Source: Pseudophaeobacter arcticus DSM 23566 (GTDB lineage Bacteria > Pseudomonadota > Alphaproteobacteria > Rhodobacterales > Rhodobacteraceae). Taken from it: a DNA stretch of 64,000 bases. A program made the position numbers and the translations under genes. Shown in pieces: positions 34,084 through 42,052 of the stretch. Every line of letters starts with the position of its first letter. The first letter of the stretch is position 1. Below the pieces are notes generated by a model, which did no database searches, was not told where the DNA came from, and saw only the letters and a program-made list of their open reading frames with translations. Location of the stretch: the NCBI RefSeq assembly GCF_000473205.1, contig NZ_KI421507.1, positions 841,934 to 905,933 of the forward strand, read 5' to 3'.

Positions 34084-35337
34084 TTACAGCGAGTTTGCCA
34101 CTGCGGTGACCAGCATCTCAACTGCCTCAGCCGAGGACATGTCGGAATTGAAATGCGCGGTGACCACATCGGTGATCGCACCAGACTGCGCGCCGCGCAT
34201 CGCCATGCCATGGGCATAGCTGGGCAGCAGCGAGCCCTCTTTCGAGCTGGTGGTCATTTCCGCTGCTGACAGATGCGCACAGGAATCAAAGTCATCCATC
34301 GCCACATCTGTCCGCGCCGGAATGGAGCCCTTGTTGAGGTTAAAGACCTTCTGGAAGTTCTGACCGACGATCAGCTTGGCCAAAAGGGCCTGACCCTGCT
34401 GTTTGTCGTCGCCGCTGACATCAAACATGGCAAAGCTGTCAACATTATAGAGAAAGCCATTCCCCGGTGCCGAGGCGCAGAGGAAATCCTCACCCGGCAC
34501 CTTGCCAGCGGCGAGGAACTCCCCCTTGGCCCAATCGCCCATGATCTGAAAAGCGGCCTCGCCGTTCATCACCATCGAGGTGGCAAGGTTCCAGTCGCGA
34601 CCGGGGAAATTGCTGTCCACATAGCCGCGCATTTTGCGCATCTGGTCAAAGACCGCGACCATCTTGTCTGATCCCAGCATCGCTGGGTCCAGATCGACAA
34701 AGGCCTGGTGAAACCCATCCGGGCCCAGAATGCCAAGCGCCACAACCTCAAACACCGTGGCATCCTGCCAGGCCTGACCGCCATGGGCCAGCGGGATCAC
34801 TCCGGCTGCCATCAGCTTATCCGCGGCGGTGTTAAACTCGTCCCAGCTGGTTGGCATCGCAATGTCATTGGCAGCCAGGATTTCGGCATTGGCCCACAGC
34901 CAGTCCACCCGGTGCACATTCACCGGCGCGGCGCACCAGCTGCCGTCACATTTCATATGGGCTGCAATAGAGGCAGGCAGCACCTTGTCCCAGCCCTCGG
35001 CCTCGGCCACGGCCGAGATATCGGCGAGAACGCCTTCTTCGTACCATTCCTGAATGGCGGGGCCTTTCAGCTGCACGGCGGTGGGCGCATTACCCGAAAG
35101 CACACGGGCGCGCAGCGCTGTCATCGCCGCATCGCCGCCGCCACCTGCCACCGGCATATCGGTCCAGGTGCCGCCATTGGCCGAAAATTCCTGCTGCAGC
35201 ACGGCGACGGATTTTGCTTCCCCGCCCGAGGTCCACCAGTGCAGCACCTCTGCTTCGGGGCCGGCCTGGGCCATGGATACTGCGGATGCAGCAACAAGCG
35301 CCAGCGTGGACGCCGCCGTAAATACGGATCTCTTCAT
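34084..35337 (-). CDS. Sugar (glucose/mannose-type) ABC transporter substrate-binding protein
   Basis: Periplasmic binding protein of about 417 aa. Start 35337 is chosen for the GGAGGAAG ribosome site and the signal peptide MKRSVFTAASTLALVAASAVSMAQA. The mature start EAEVLHWWTSGGEAKSVAVLQ and the segments NVHRVDWLWAN and AFQIMGDWAKGEF are typical of the Pseudomonas GtsA / Thermus glucose-binding family. The order binding protein, two permeases, ATPase, glk, next to a divergent two-component system, parallels the Pseudomonas glucose-uptake locus (gts, glk, gltR, gtrS), which supports glucose as substrate. Confidence 0.87.
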   Translation of the reverse strand: MKRSVFTAASTLALVAASAVSMAQAGPEAEVLHWWTSGGEAKSVAVLQQEFSANGGTWTDMPVAGGGGDAAMTALRARVLSGNAPTAVQLKGPAIQEWYEEGVLADISAVAEAEGWDKVLPASIAAHMKCDGSWCAAPVNVHRVDWLWANAEILAANDIAMPTSWDEFNTAADKLMAAGVIPLAHGGQAWQDATVFEVVALGILGPDGFHQAFVDLDPAMLGSDKMVAVFDQMRKMRGYVDSNFPGRDWNLATSMVMNGEAAFQIMGDWAKGEFLAAGKVPGEDFLCASAPGNGFLYNVDSFAMFDVSGDDKQQGQALLAKLIVGQNFQKVFNLNKGSIPARTDVAMDDFDSCAHLSAAEMTTSSKEGSLLPSYAHGMAMRGAQSGAITDVVTAHFNSDMSSAEAVEMLVTAVANSL

Positions 35338-35639
35338 GTTGTCTTCCTCCCTAAGTCGTAAAGAGCCCAATGAGCCCCTTTGGACTGCGCCGCCTCTTCC
35401 TCCAAGACGCAGCGGCGCAGATGTCGCCGTTTGGGCGACGGTATTGGCCTATAGCCTGCGCCGGGAGAGGGGGCTGTCGCAATGGTCGAGCAGCCCGCAG
35501 CGGCAGTCAGAGCGAAGAAATCCGCCACTTTCGTTACAACTTGTTACCTAGCTGTACCTTTGGCGGGAAAAATGGGGCAATCTTGCAGGTACAGGCGGGC
35601 GCGCCCGGTTTGCAAGCAACAAAGGCAGAGTAAGAGGCG
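35338..35639. promoter_or_regulatory. Divergent promoter region of sugar transporter and response regulator, with GTTAC direct repeats
   Basis: A 302-base region between the two operons. At 35533, 35543 and 35553 it carries GTTAC, GTTAC and TGTAC, spaced exactly 10 bases apart, the form of site bound by OmpR-class regulators. A GC hairpin (GTCGCCGTTTGGGCGAC, about 35426-35442) lies nearer the transporter. No gene is seen. Confidence 0.55.
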
Positions 35640-36386
35640 ATGACGATACCCCGGCTTATGGTGGTGGATGATGATGCGGAGACCCGCGCCATGCTGACCC
35701 AGTTTTTGCAGCAAAACGGTTTTATTGCCCATGCCGCCCAGAACGAGGCAGAGATCCGGGCGCTGATGCAGGCGGGGCGGGTGGATCTGATCCTGCTGGA
35801 TGTGATGCTGGGGTCTGAGAGCGGCGTTGATATCTGCGCCCGGTTGCGCCGCGAGCAGGATGTTCCGATCATTCTGGTCTCGGCGCTGTCCCAGGATCAT
35901 CAGCGCATGGCGGGATATGAGGTCGGGGCGGATGACTATGTGGCAAAGCCCTTTAACCCTGATTTGCTGCTCGCGCGGGTGCGGGCGGTTTTGCAGCGGG
36001 CCAGCCGCAGTGCCTCGCTGGTTTATCGCCGTCGGCTGGCGCTGTTTCGCTTTGCCGGCTGGACCTATGATGGCAAACGCGACGAGGTGGTCTCGCCGCA
36101 GGGGTTTCAGGTGGCGCTGTCGCAGCGGGAGACCAGCCTGCTCAAGGTGTTTTTGGCCAATCCCCATATTCCGCTGAAACGCGAGGAAATTCAAACCGGC
36201 TTGCTGGAAGGTCTCGCCAGTGGCAGCAGTGCAGAAGCGGAGCGCACCGGGCGGGCAATCGACATGTTGGTGGGGCGGCTGCGCTCCAAGATCGAGAGCG
36301 ATCCCAAAGATCCGCAGATGCTGCGCACCGCGCGGGGCATTGGCTATGTCCTGGCAGTGGATGTGACAGAAGAGCGACCCGCGTGA
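35640..36386 (+). CDS. OmpR-family response regulator (GltR-like context)
   Basis: Response regulator of 248 aa. Receiver domain about 5-120 with acidic residues D10-D12, phosphoacceptor Asp54 in LILLDVML and Lys in YVAKPF. The winged-helix output domain holds LSQRETSLLKVFLANPHIPLKREEI and a C-terminal RTARGIGYVLA. It is coupled to the kinase gene (GTG overlapping its TGA) and divergent from the glucose-type transporter, which it probably controls. Confidence 0.9.
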   Translation: MTIPRLMVVDDDAETRAMLTQFLQQNGFIAHAAQNEAEIRALMQAGRVDLILLDVMLGSESGVDICARLRREQDVPIILVSALSQDHQRMAGYEVGADDYVAKPFNPDLLLARVRAVLQRASRSASLVYRRRLALFRFAGWTYDGKRDEVVSPQGFQVALSQRETSLLKVFLANPHIPLKREEIQTGLLEGLASGSSAEAERTGRAIDMLVGRLRSKIESDPKDPQMLRTARGIGYVLAVDVTEERPA

Positions 36387-37867
36387 GCGGCGGCTGGGAT
36401 CTGAAAACCCAGGCGCGCCTGTGGATTTTTGCCGGCTTTGCGGTTGGTCTGGGGGCGGCGCTGGTGTGGCTGCACTCGGCCCGCGCCTGGGATCAGCATC
36501 TGGCCCGCAGCCAGATGGCCGGGGTATTGCTGTATCAGGCCCTGCAGGGGGAGGCGCCCGTGCCCGCAGGTCTGCAGCTCCAGGCCCTGTCCTCGCAGTC
36601 CGATGCGAAGGCCAGCCTGTTGCGCGGGCAACGCCCCGAGGTTCCGGGCGGCGGCATTGTCACTGAAATCTCGATCCTGGGAGGAACAGGGCAGGAGTTG
36701 CGGCTGGAGCCTGGTTTTGGGCCTGGTTTGGGGGCAGGTGTCGGCACGGTGCTGCGGTTGATGATTGTGTCAGACCGGCTGCGCTATGGGGTTGCCGATC
36801 TGCACAGCGGGCAGCGGCAAACCGCGGCGCAGCAACTGGGGGCTGTCACCCGCCAGTTGGCGCGCCATTGCAGCGACCCGCTGGTCTTTGCCCAATATGG
36901 CGACAGGGGCTGGCGGCAGGTCGAGGGGGCCTCGTACTGGGGCTGTCAGGCAGCGCCACCGGATCTGCGCCTGCTGGCGGTGATCCTGGCTGCGGTGGGG
37001 CTGGCGATTGTGCTGAGTCAAAGTGCCGAAACCTCGGCCCGGTTTGGCGCCTTTGCCCGGCTGCTGCGTCAGCCGCGCTTGCTGGGGGGGCCAGAAAGCT
37101 ATTCCGCCCCCGGTCCGGCAGAGCTGCAAGAGATTGTCTCGGCGGTGAATGATCATCTGGCCGGAGCGCGGTTGCAGATCGAAAAACGCGCCACGGTTCT
37201 GTCGGCGGTCAGCCATGATCTGGGCACCCCCGCCACCCGGTTGCGGCTGCGCGCGGCGCTGATCCAGGACCAGACCCTGCGCCACAAGCTGGAGGCGGAT
37301 ATCGACAGTATGACCGGCATGATCGAAAGCGTGCTGACCTATACCCGCTCGGAACTCAGCCTTGAAGTGCCGCGTCAGATCTCGCTCACGGCGCTGGTTG
37401 AGGCCCTGGTGGCGGATTATCAGGATCTGGACAGGCCGGTGAGCTATGTGCGGATGGAGCCCGCAGTGGTGCAGGGGGCGCAATCGCTGTTTTCAGCCCG
37501 GTCGGGGCAGGGCGCTTTGCCGGATGCGCGCCGGGTCTTGGTGACGGCGCGGCCCATCCTGTTACAGCGCGCCCTGACCAATCTGGTGGACAATGCCCTG
37601 AAATACGGCCGCCGCGCCGTGGTACGGCTGGACGCGAACGCGGAGCGGGCGGTGATCACGGTTGAGGACGAGGGATCGGAATTGACCGTGGCAGAGATCC
37701 AAGAGGTCCTGGCACCGTTTCAGCGCGGCGCCAACAGCTCTGCCATCGACGGGTTTGGTCTGGGGCTGACCATCGTCGCCACAGTTGCAGAGCAGCATGG
37801 GGGGACGCTGCGGTTTGACCAGGGCAGCCTGGGGCTGCGCGCCAGCCTGGACATCCAGCGCCACTAG
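36383..37867 (+). CDS. Sensor histidine kinase, EnvZ/GtrS-like
   Basis: Inner-membrane kinase of 494 aa starting at GTG 36383. Two membrane segments (about 11-30 and 194-213) frame a periplasmic domain of about 160 residues. HAMP-like linker about 215-260. The phosphoacceptor box reads SAVSHDLGTPATRLRLR near residue 273, with Gly where Arg is usual (HDLRTP). The ATPase domain shows N in NLVDNALKYG and GFGLGLTI. A 12-bp repeat (36707-36742) encodes PGFGPGLGAGVG in the sensor domain. In Pseudomonas the equivalent kinase senses 2-ketogluconate; whether this one does is unknown. Confidence 0.88.
   Translation: MSGGWDLKTQARLWIFAGFAVGLGAALVWLHSARAWDQHLARSQMAGVLLYQALQGEAPVPAGLQLQALSSQSDAKASLLRGQRPEVPGGGIVTEISILGGTGQELRLEPGFGPGLGAGVGTVLRLMIVSDRLRYGVADLHSGQRQTAAQQLGAVTRQLARHCSDPLVFAQYGDRGWRQVEGASYWGCQAAPPDLRLLAVILAAVGLAIVLSQSAETSARFGAFARLLRQPRLLGGPESYSAPGPAELQEIVSAVNDHLAGARLQIEKRATVLSAVSHDLGTPATRLRLRAALIQDQTLRHKLEADIDSMTGMIESVLTYTRSELSLEVPRQISLTALVEALVADYQDLDRPVSYVRMEPAVVQGAQSLFSARSGQGALPDARRVLVTARPILLQRALTNLVDNALKYGRRAVVRLDANAERAVITVEDEGSELTVAEIQEVLAPFQRGANSSAIDGFGLGLTIVATVAEQHGGTLRFDQGSLGLRASLDIQRH
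36707..36742 (+). repeat. 12-bp in-frame tandem repeat in the sensor kinase
   Basis: Three units, GAGCCTGGTTTT, GGGCCTGGTTTG and GGGGCAGGTGTC, encode a Pro/Gly loop in the periplasmic domain. Confidence 0.7.
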
Positions 37868-37924
37868 GGGCCGGGGACAGGTCAGCAGATAGGTTTGTGA
37901 GAGGTCAGCGCGGCCTGCAGCAGC
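37868..37924. repeat. Degenerate repeat at the convergent kinase/narR junction
   Basis: The 57-base gap contains AGGTCAGC (37879), AGGTTTGT (37891) and AGGTCAGC (37902), spaced 12 and 11 bases. This is the weakest of the repeat arrays seen at convergent junctions; no clear terminator is present. Confidence 0.45.
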
Positions 37925-38629
37925 CTAGCGTTGGTCGATCAGGGGGTCGGGCTTGGCAAAGCGTTCCAGATCTTTCTGGTTGGTGACAGTAATCTGCCTG
38001 CCCTCAACAGTGACCCCATAGGGGCGCAGGCCCTTGAAGGCGCGGCTTAGGTTTTCAGAGGTCATCCCCAGCACCGAGGCAAGGCGGCGTTTTTCAGCAT
38101 CCAGTTGAAAGACCGCAGCGCCGCCTGCGCGGACCTGCTGACGCAACAGATAGTTGGCCAGCCGTTCCAGCGAAGTGCGCAGTTTCAGATCCTTGGTGCT
38201 TTTGACGACACTGCGATAACACTGGGCCAGCTCATCGACGATGGCGCGGGCAAACTGGCCGTCCTTGTCAAACACCTCCCGCACGTTCTGGCTGGGGATC
38301 AGCATGATGCGGCTTTTCTCCATGGTGCGCGCCGACATAAGATAGGGCGCCTCTCGCACGGTTGCCGCAAGAATAAAGGTGGAGATCGGCCGCACCGTCG
38401 CCATGCTGGTCTCGCGATTGTTCCAGCTGGAGAACAGATCCACCGACCCGCTCAGCAGAATATGCAGAAAATCACTGGAATCGCCTTCCGAGATCAGCTC
38501 GATCTGGGGCGGGAAGTTCTGCACATAGGCCGCACGGATAAGGCTTTGAAAGTGCTGATCATCCATGTCCGAGAACAGGTGCAAATCCCGGACTTCCTGG
38601 GTGTATGAATCGGGCATGCGTCGCGTCAC
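37925..38629 (-). CDS. narR: CRP/FNR-family regulator, NarR-like
   Basis: Regulator of 234 aa. An N-terminal cyclic-nucleotide-type sensor barrel is followed by a helix-turn-helix (RLASVLGMTSENLSRAFKGL). The N-terminus lacks the cysteine cluster of FNR, so it should not hold an oxygen-sensing [4Fe-4S] centre. It is divergent from narK and narGHJI, as narR is in Paracoccus, where it activates narK-narGHJI in response to nitrate/nitrite. An FNR-type site TTGATAAATGTCAA lies 39 bases upstream of its start. Confidence 0.82.
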   Translation of the reverse strand: MTRRMPDSYTQEVRDLHLFSDMDDQHFQSLIRAAYVQNFPPQIELISEGDSSDFLHILLSGSVDLFSSWNNRETSMATVRPISTFILAATVREAPYLMSARTMEKSRIMLIPSQNVREVFDKDGQFARAIVDELAQCYRSVVKSTKDLKLRTSLERLANYLLRQQVRAGGAAVFQLDAEKRRLASVLGMTSENLSRAFKGLRPYGVTVEGRQITVTNQKDLERFAKPDPLIDQR

Positions 38630-38667
38630 CAGCTGAATATTTGTTCACATGTTGATCGCGCATATAA

Positions 38668-38681
38668 TTGATAAATGTCAA
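38668..38681. promoter_or_regulatory. FNR/Nnr-type box upstream of narR
   Basis: TTGAT-AAAT-GTCAA matches TTGAT-N4-(A/G)TCAA fully. It is 39 bases upstream of the narR start and about 195 bases upstream of narK1. Confidence 0.75.
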
Positions 38682-38782
38682 CTCCTCGCTTGCGCTCTGC
38701 TTGTGATTGCCTTGACCCCAAACGGCAATGCAAATGACATATTTCGTTAAGTTATTTATTTAAATGTGTTTTTTGTGTTTCT

Positions 38783-38796
38783 ATGATCTGGATCAA
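38783..38796. promoter_or_regulatory. FNR-type box upstream of narK1
   Basis: ATGAT-CTGG-ATCAA matches TTGAT-N4-ATCAA except for the first base. It lies 80 bases upstream of the narK1 ATG, a suitable distance for class II activation of a promoter at about 38830. Confidence 0.65.
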
Positions 38797-38875
38797 TCTC
38801 CCTTTTTCAGGAAGCGGGCAGAGCTTCCCCCGAGCTCGCCTAAGCGGGTCTTTCGTAAAACTCGGAGGGACACCG

Positions 38876-40294
38876 ATGGAAATTCAAAACAAGGCAACCA
38901 GTCTCTGGGGAAATTTTTTCAACGTCCGGATGGTGCAAATCCGTACCTTCCACATGACTTGGTTTGCTTTTTTCTCCTGCTTTTTTGCCTGGTTCGGCAT
39001 CGCGCCCCTGATGATCATTGTGCGCGACGAATTGCAGTTGACCAAATCCCAGGTGGGCTGGTCGATTATCGCCTCGGTTGCGGTGACGGTCTTTGCCCGC
39101 TTCTTTATCGGTTGGCTTTGTGACCGTATCGGTCCCCGGCTGTCCTACACATATCTGCTGATCTTTGGGGCCTTCCCGGTGGCAGGCATTGGTCTGGCGG
39201 ACAGTTTTGAGACATTCCTGTTCTTCCGGCTGCTGATCGGGATCATCGGCGCGGCCTTTGTGATTACCCAGTACCATACCACGGTGATGTTTGCCCCCAA
39301 TGTGGTGGGCACCGCCAATGCGACCTCGGCCGGCTGGGGCAACCTTGGTGGCGGCGTCACCCAGTTTGCCATGCCGATGGTGTTTTCGGTCTTTGTGGTT
39401 GGCTTTGGCTTTTCCGAAGCGGTTGGCTGGCGCCTTTCAATGATGGTTGTTGGCGGCGTGATCTTTGTGGTTGGTATTGCCTATTACTTCCTCACCCAGG
39501 ATGCGCCGGACGGCAACTACAAGGAACTGCGTGAGAAAAACATGCTGCCGACAAAAAAGTCGGTCACTGCCGATTATTTCCGGGCGATGGCGGATTACCG
39601 GGTCTGGATCCTGTTTCTGATCTACGGGGCCTGCTTTGGCATCGAGTTGACTGTCAACAATGTCGCGGCGCTGTACTTCTATGACTACTTCAACCTGAGC
39701 CTGGTGGCGGCAGGTGGTGTTGCGGCCTCCTTTGGCTTGATGAACATCTTTGCCCGGACCCTGGGGGGCATCTTTGGCGACAACTTCGGTGCGCTTTGGG
39801 GCCTCAAGGGCCGCAGCTTCTGGCTCTTCATTGTTCTCCTGGGCGAAGGCTGTGCCTTGATGGTGTTCAGCCAGATGCAGGTGCTGTTCCTGGCGCTGCC
39901 CATGCTGATCATCTTCTCGCTGTTCACCCAGATGGCCGAAGGCGCCACCTATTCCGTGGTTCCCTTCATCAACAAAAAGGCACTTGGCGCGGTTGCCGGT
40001 GTGGTTGGTGCGGGCGGTAACGCCGGTGCGGTGGCTGCGGGCTTCTTGTTCAAGGGCGCAATGGAGTGGCCTGATGTGTTTTTTATCATCGGTGTCACTG
40101 TCGCCTGTGCCTCGGTTCTGGCCTTCTTTGTCCGCTTCTCGGAAGCGCAGGAAGAGGAAGAGAAAGCCAACTTTGAGCATGCTTCGCTGGATATCTTGCG
40201 TGTCCGTGCGCAACGCGCCAACGCTGCGCTGGCCCTGTCGGTCGCCGTGGTCGAAGAGTGGAACGCCAAGCATCCCGAAACCCCTAAAATCTGA
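38876..40294 (+). CDS. narK: Nitrate transporter, NarK1 type (MFS, nitrate/proton symport clade)
   Basis: Major-facilitator protein of 472 aa with about 12 membrane segments. ATG 38876 has GGAGGGA 5-6 bases upstream. It opens with NVRMVQIRTFHMTWFAFFSCFFAWFGIAPLM, usual for the NarK1/NasA clade, and has the nitrate signature glycine-rich segments GTANATSAGWGNLGGGVTQ and GVVGAGGNAGAVAAGF. It precedes a second, NarK2-type gene. In Paracoccus these two halves are one fused NarK protein; here they are separate genes. Confidence 0.9.
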   Translation: MEIQNKATSLWGNFFNVRMVQIRTFHMTWFAFFSCFFAWFGIAPLMIIVRDELQLTKSQVGWSIIASVAVTVFARFFIGWLCDRIGPRLSYTYLLIFGAFPVAGIGLADSFETFLFFRLLIGIIGAAFVITQYHTTVMFAPNVVGTANATSAGWGNLGGGVTQFAMPMVFSVFVVGFGFSEAVGWRLSMMVVGGVIFVVGIAYYFLTQDAPDGNYKELREKNMLPTKKSVTADYFRAMADYRVWILFLIYGACFGIELTVNNVAALYFYDYFNLSLVAAGGVAASFGLMNIFARTLGGIFGDNFGALWGLKGRSFWLFIVLLGEGCALMVFSQMQVLFLALPMLIIFSLFTQMAEGATYSVVPFINKKALGAVAGVVGAGGNAGAVAAGFLFKGAMEWPDVFFIIGVTVACASVLAFFVRFSEAQEEEEKANFEHASLDILRVRAQRANAALALSVAVVEEWNAKHPETPKI

Positions 40295-40305
40295 ATTCTA
40301 ATAAG

Positions 40306-40325
40306 GACGGGCCCCCCGGCCCGTC
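40306..40325 (+). terminator. GC hairpin between narK1 and narK2
   Basis: GACGGGCC-CCCC-GGCCCGTC is a perfect 8-bp stem with a 4-base loop, but no T tract follows. It probably stabilises or processes the message and does not stop transcription. Confidence 0.5.
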
Positions 40326-40351
40326 GCAACCTCATGACGAGGAGGAAAAAC

Positions 40352-41959
40352 GTGGGACAAGACCTAAGAAATTATACCCCGGAGGACGAGAGCTACTGGG
40401 CCTCTACGGGTAAGGCAATTGCCACCCGGAACCTGTGGATCTCGATCCCGTCCCTGCTTTGCGGCTTTGCGGTTTGGCTATACTGGGGCATCATCACTGT
40501 TCAGATGATCAACCTCGGATTTTCGTTTGAGAAATCGGAACTGTTCACCCTGGCGGCCATCGCCGGTCTGACCGGGGCAACGCTGCGGATCCCGTCGACC
40601 TTCTTCATCCGCATCGCGGGTGGGCGAAACACCATCTTCTTTACCACAGCCCTGCTGATGATCCCTGCCGTGGGCGCCGGTATTGCGCTGCAAAATCCCG
40701 ATACGCCGCTCTGGCAGTTCCAGGTCCTGGCCTTCCTGTCGGGTATCGGTGGCGGTAACTTCTCCAGCTCGATGTCCAATATCTCGTTCTTCTATCCCAA
40801 AAAGGTGCAGGGCTATGCGCTGGGCATGAACGCGGGTCTGGGCAACTTTGGGGTGACCACCATGCAGATCGTGATCCCGCTGGTGATGACCTTTGGTCTG
40901 TTTGGCGGCGAGCCAATGATCCTGGAGAACACCTCGGGTACGCTGATTGGTAAGATCCCAGCGGGCACCGAAACCTATATCCACAATGCGGGCTATGTCT
41001 GGCTGCTGCTGTTGATCCCACTGGCCTTTGCCGGCTGGTTTGGCATGAACAACATCCGCGATGAAGATGTCAGCCCTGACATTCCCAGCCCTGTTGGTGC
41101 CTTCTCGACCATTACCTTTATGTTGCTGATCGGCTTTGTCACCGCTGCTATTGGCCTGTGGCTGATGCTGCCTGCCAAGGTGGGTGGTTCTGGCTTCATG
41201 GTCTCCAAATGGATCGTTTTGCCCATCGTGATCGCGCTGACCGTGTTTCTGCTGAAACTGATCCCTGGTCAGGTGGGGCAGAACCTCACCCGCCAGTACC
41301 GGATCTTTGGCAACAAGCACACCTGGGCGATGACCGTGATCTACACCATGACCTTTGGCAGCTTCATCGGCTATTCGGCGGCGCTGGCGCTGACCATCAA
41401 GGTGGTCTTTGGCTTTCAGCATCTGATGGTGGATGGTGTGATGACCCATGACACGGTAAACGCCAATGGCCCCTCGGCCCTGATGTTTGCCTGGATGGGG
41501 CCCTTCATTGGCGCGCTGATCCGTCCTGTTGGTGGCATGATCGCTGACAAACTGGGCGGTGCCCGGGTGACCCAGTGGATTTCCTTTGTGATGGTGGGCT
41601 CTGCCCTGGGCGTCGCCTACTTCATTCAGGCGGCCTATGCTTCGGCCACTCCGGAACAGTATTTCATCCCCTTCCTGGGCCTCTTCCTGATCCTGTTTGC
41701 AGCCACCGGCATCGGCAATGGCTCGACCTTCCGCACCATCGCGGTTGCCTTCAACAAAGAGCAGGCTGGTCCGGTTCTGGGTTGGACCGCCGCAGTTGCC
41801 GCCTATGGCGCCTTCATCATCCCCAAAGTGTTCGGGGAACAGATGAAAGCCGGAACCCCAGAATATGCGCTTTATGGCTTCGCCGTCTTCTACGCGGTCT
41901 GCATCGCGATCAACTGGTGGTTCTACCTGCGCCCCGGCGCCTACATCAAGAACCCTTGA
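40352..41959 (+). CDS. narK2: Nitrate/nitrite transporter, NarK2 type
   Basis: Major-facilitator protein of about 535 aa. GTG 40352 is preferred over ATG 40334 because AGGAGGAAAAAC lies just ahead of it. The start YTPEDESYWASTGKAIATRNLWISIPSLLCGFAVW parallels the E. coli NarK N-terminus, and the nitrate signature GNFSSSMSNISFFYPKKVQGYALGMNAGLGN is clear. It probably exchanges nitrate for nitrite, feeding NarG on the cytoplasmic side. Confidence 0.9.
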   Translation: MGQDLRNYTPEDESYWASTGKAIATRNLWISIPSLLCGFAVWLYWGIITVQMINLGFSFEKSELFTLAAIAGLTGATLRIPSTFFIRIAGGRNTIFFTTALLMIPAVGAGIALQNPDTPLWQFQVLAFLSGIGGGNFSSSMSNISFFYPKKVQGYALGMNAGLGNFGVTTMQIVIPLVMTFGLFGGEPMILENTSGTLIGKIPAGTETYIHNAGYVWLLLLIPLAFAGWFGMNNIRDEDVSPDIPSPVGAFSTITFMLLIGFVTAAIGLWLMLPAKVGGSGFMVSKWIVLPIVIALTVFLLKLIPGQVGQNLTRQYRIFGNKHTWAMTVIYTMTFGSFIGYSAALALTIKVVFGFQHLMVDGVMTHDTVNANGPSALMFAWMGPFIGALIRPVGGMIADKLGGARVTQWISFVMVGSALGVAYFIQAAYASATPEQYFIPFLGLFLILFAATGIGNGSTFRTIAVAFNKEQAGPVLGWTAAVAAYGAFIIPKVFGEQMKAGTPEYALYGFAVFYAVCIAINWWFYLRPGAYIKNP

Positions 41960-41978
41960 TTTGATCCAAAATCACGAA

Positions 41979-42001
41979 CCCCGGCCCCTGGCTGGCCGGG
42001 G
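41979..42001 (+). terminator. GC hairpin between narK2 and narG
   Basis: CCCCGGCC pairs with GGCCGGGG around CCTGGCT. No T tract follows, so it is more likely an RNA-stability or processing element inside the nar transcript. Confidence 0.5.
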
Positions 42002-42052
42002 CAAGCCCGCCAATTCGCTCGCTAATGCACCGATACCTCAAGGAGAGACCCC

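Noticed and set aside
37925..38629. CRP/FNR-family gene read as the oxygen sensor FNR/FnrL
   Set aside because: The N-terminal cysteine cluster needed for the [4Fe-4S] centre is missing; position next to narK fits NarR.
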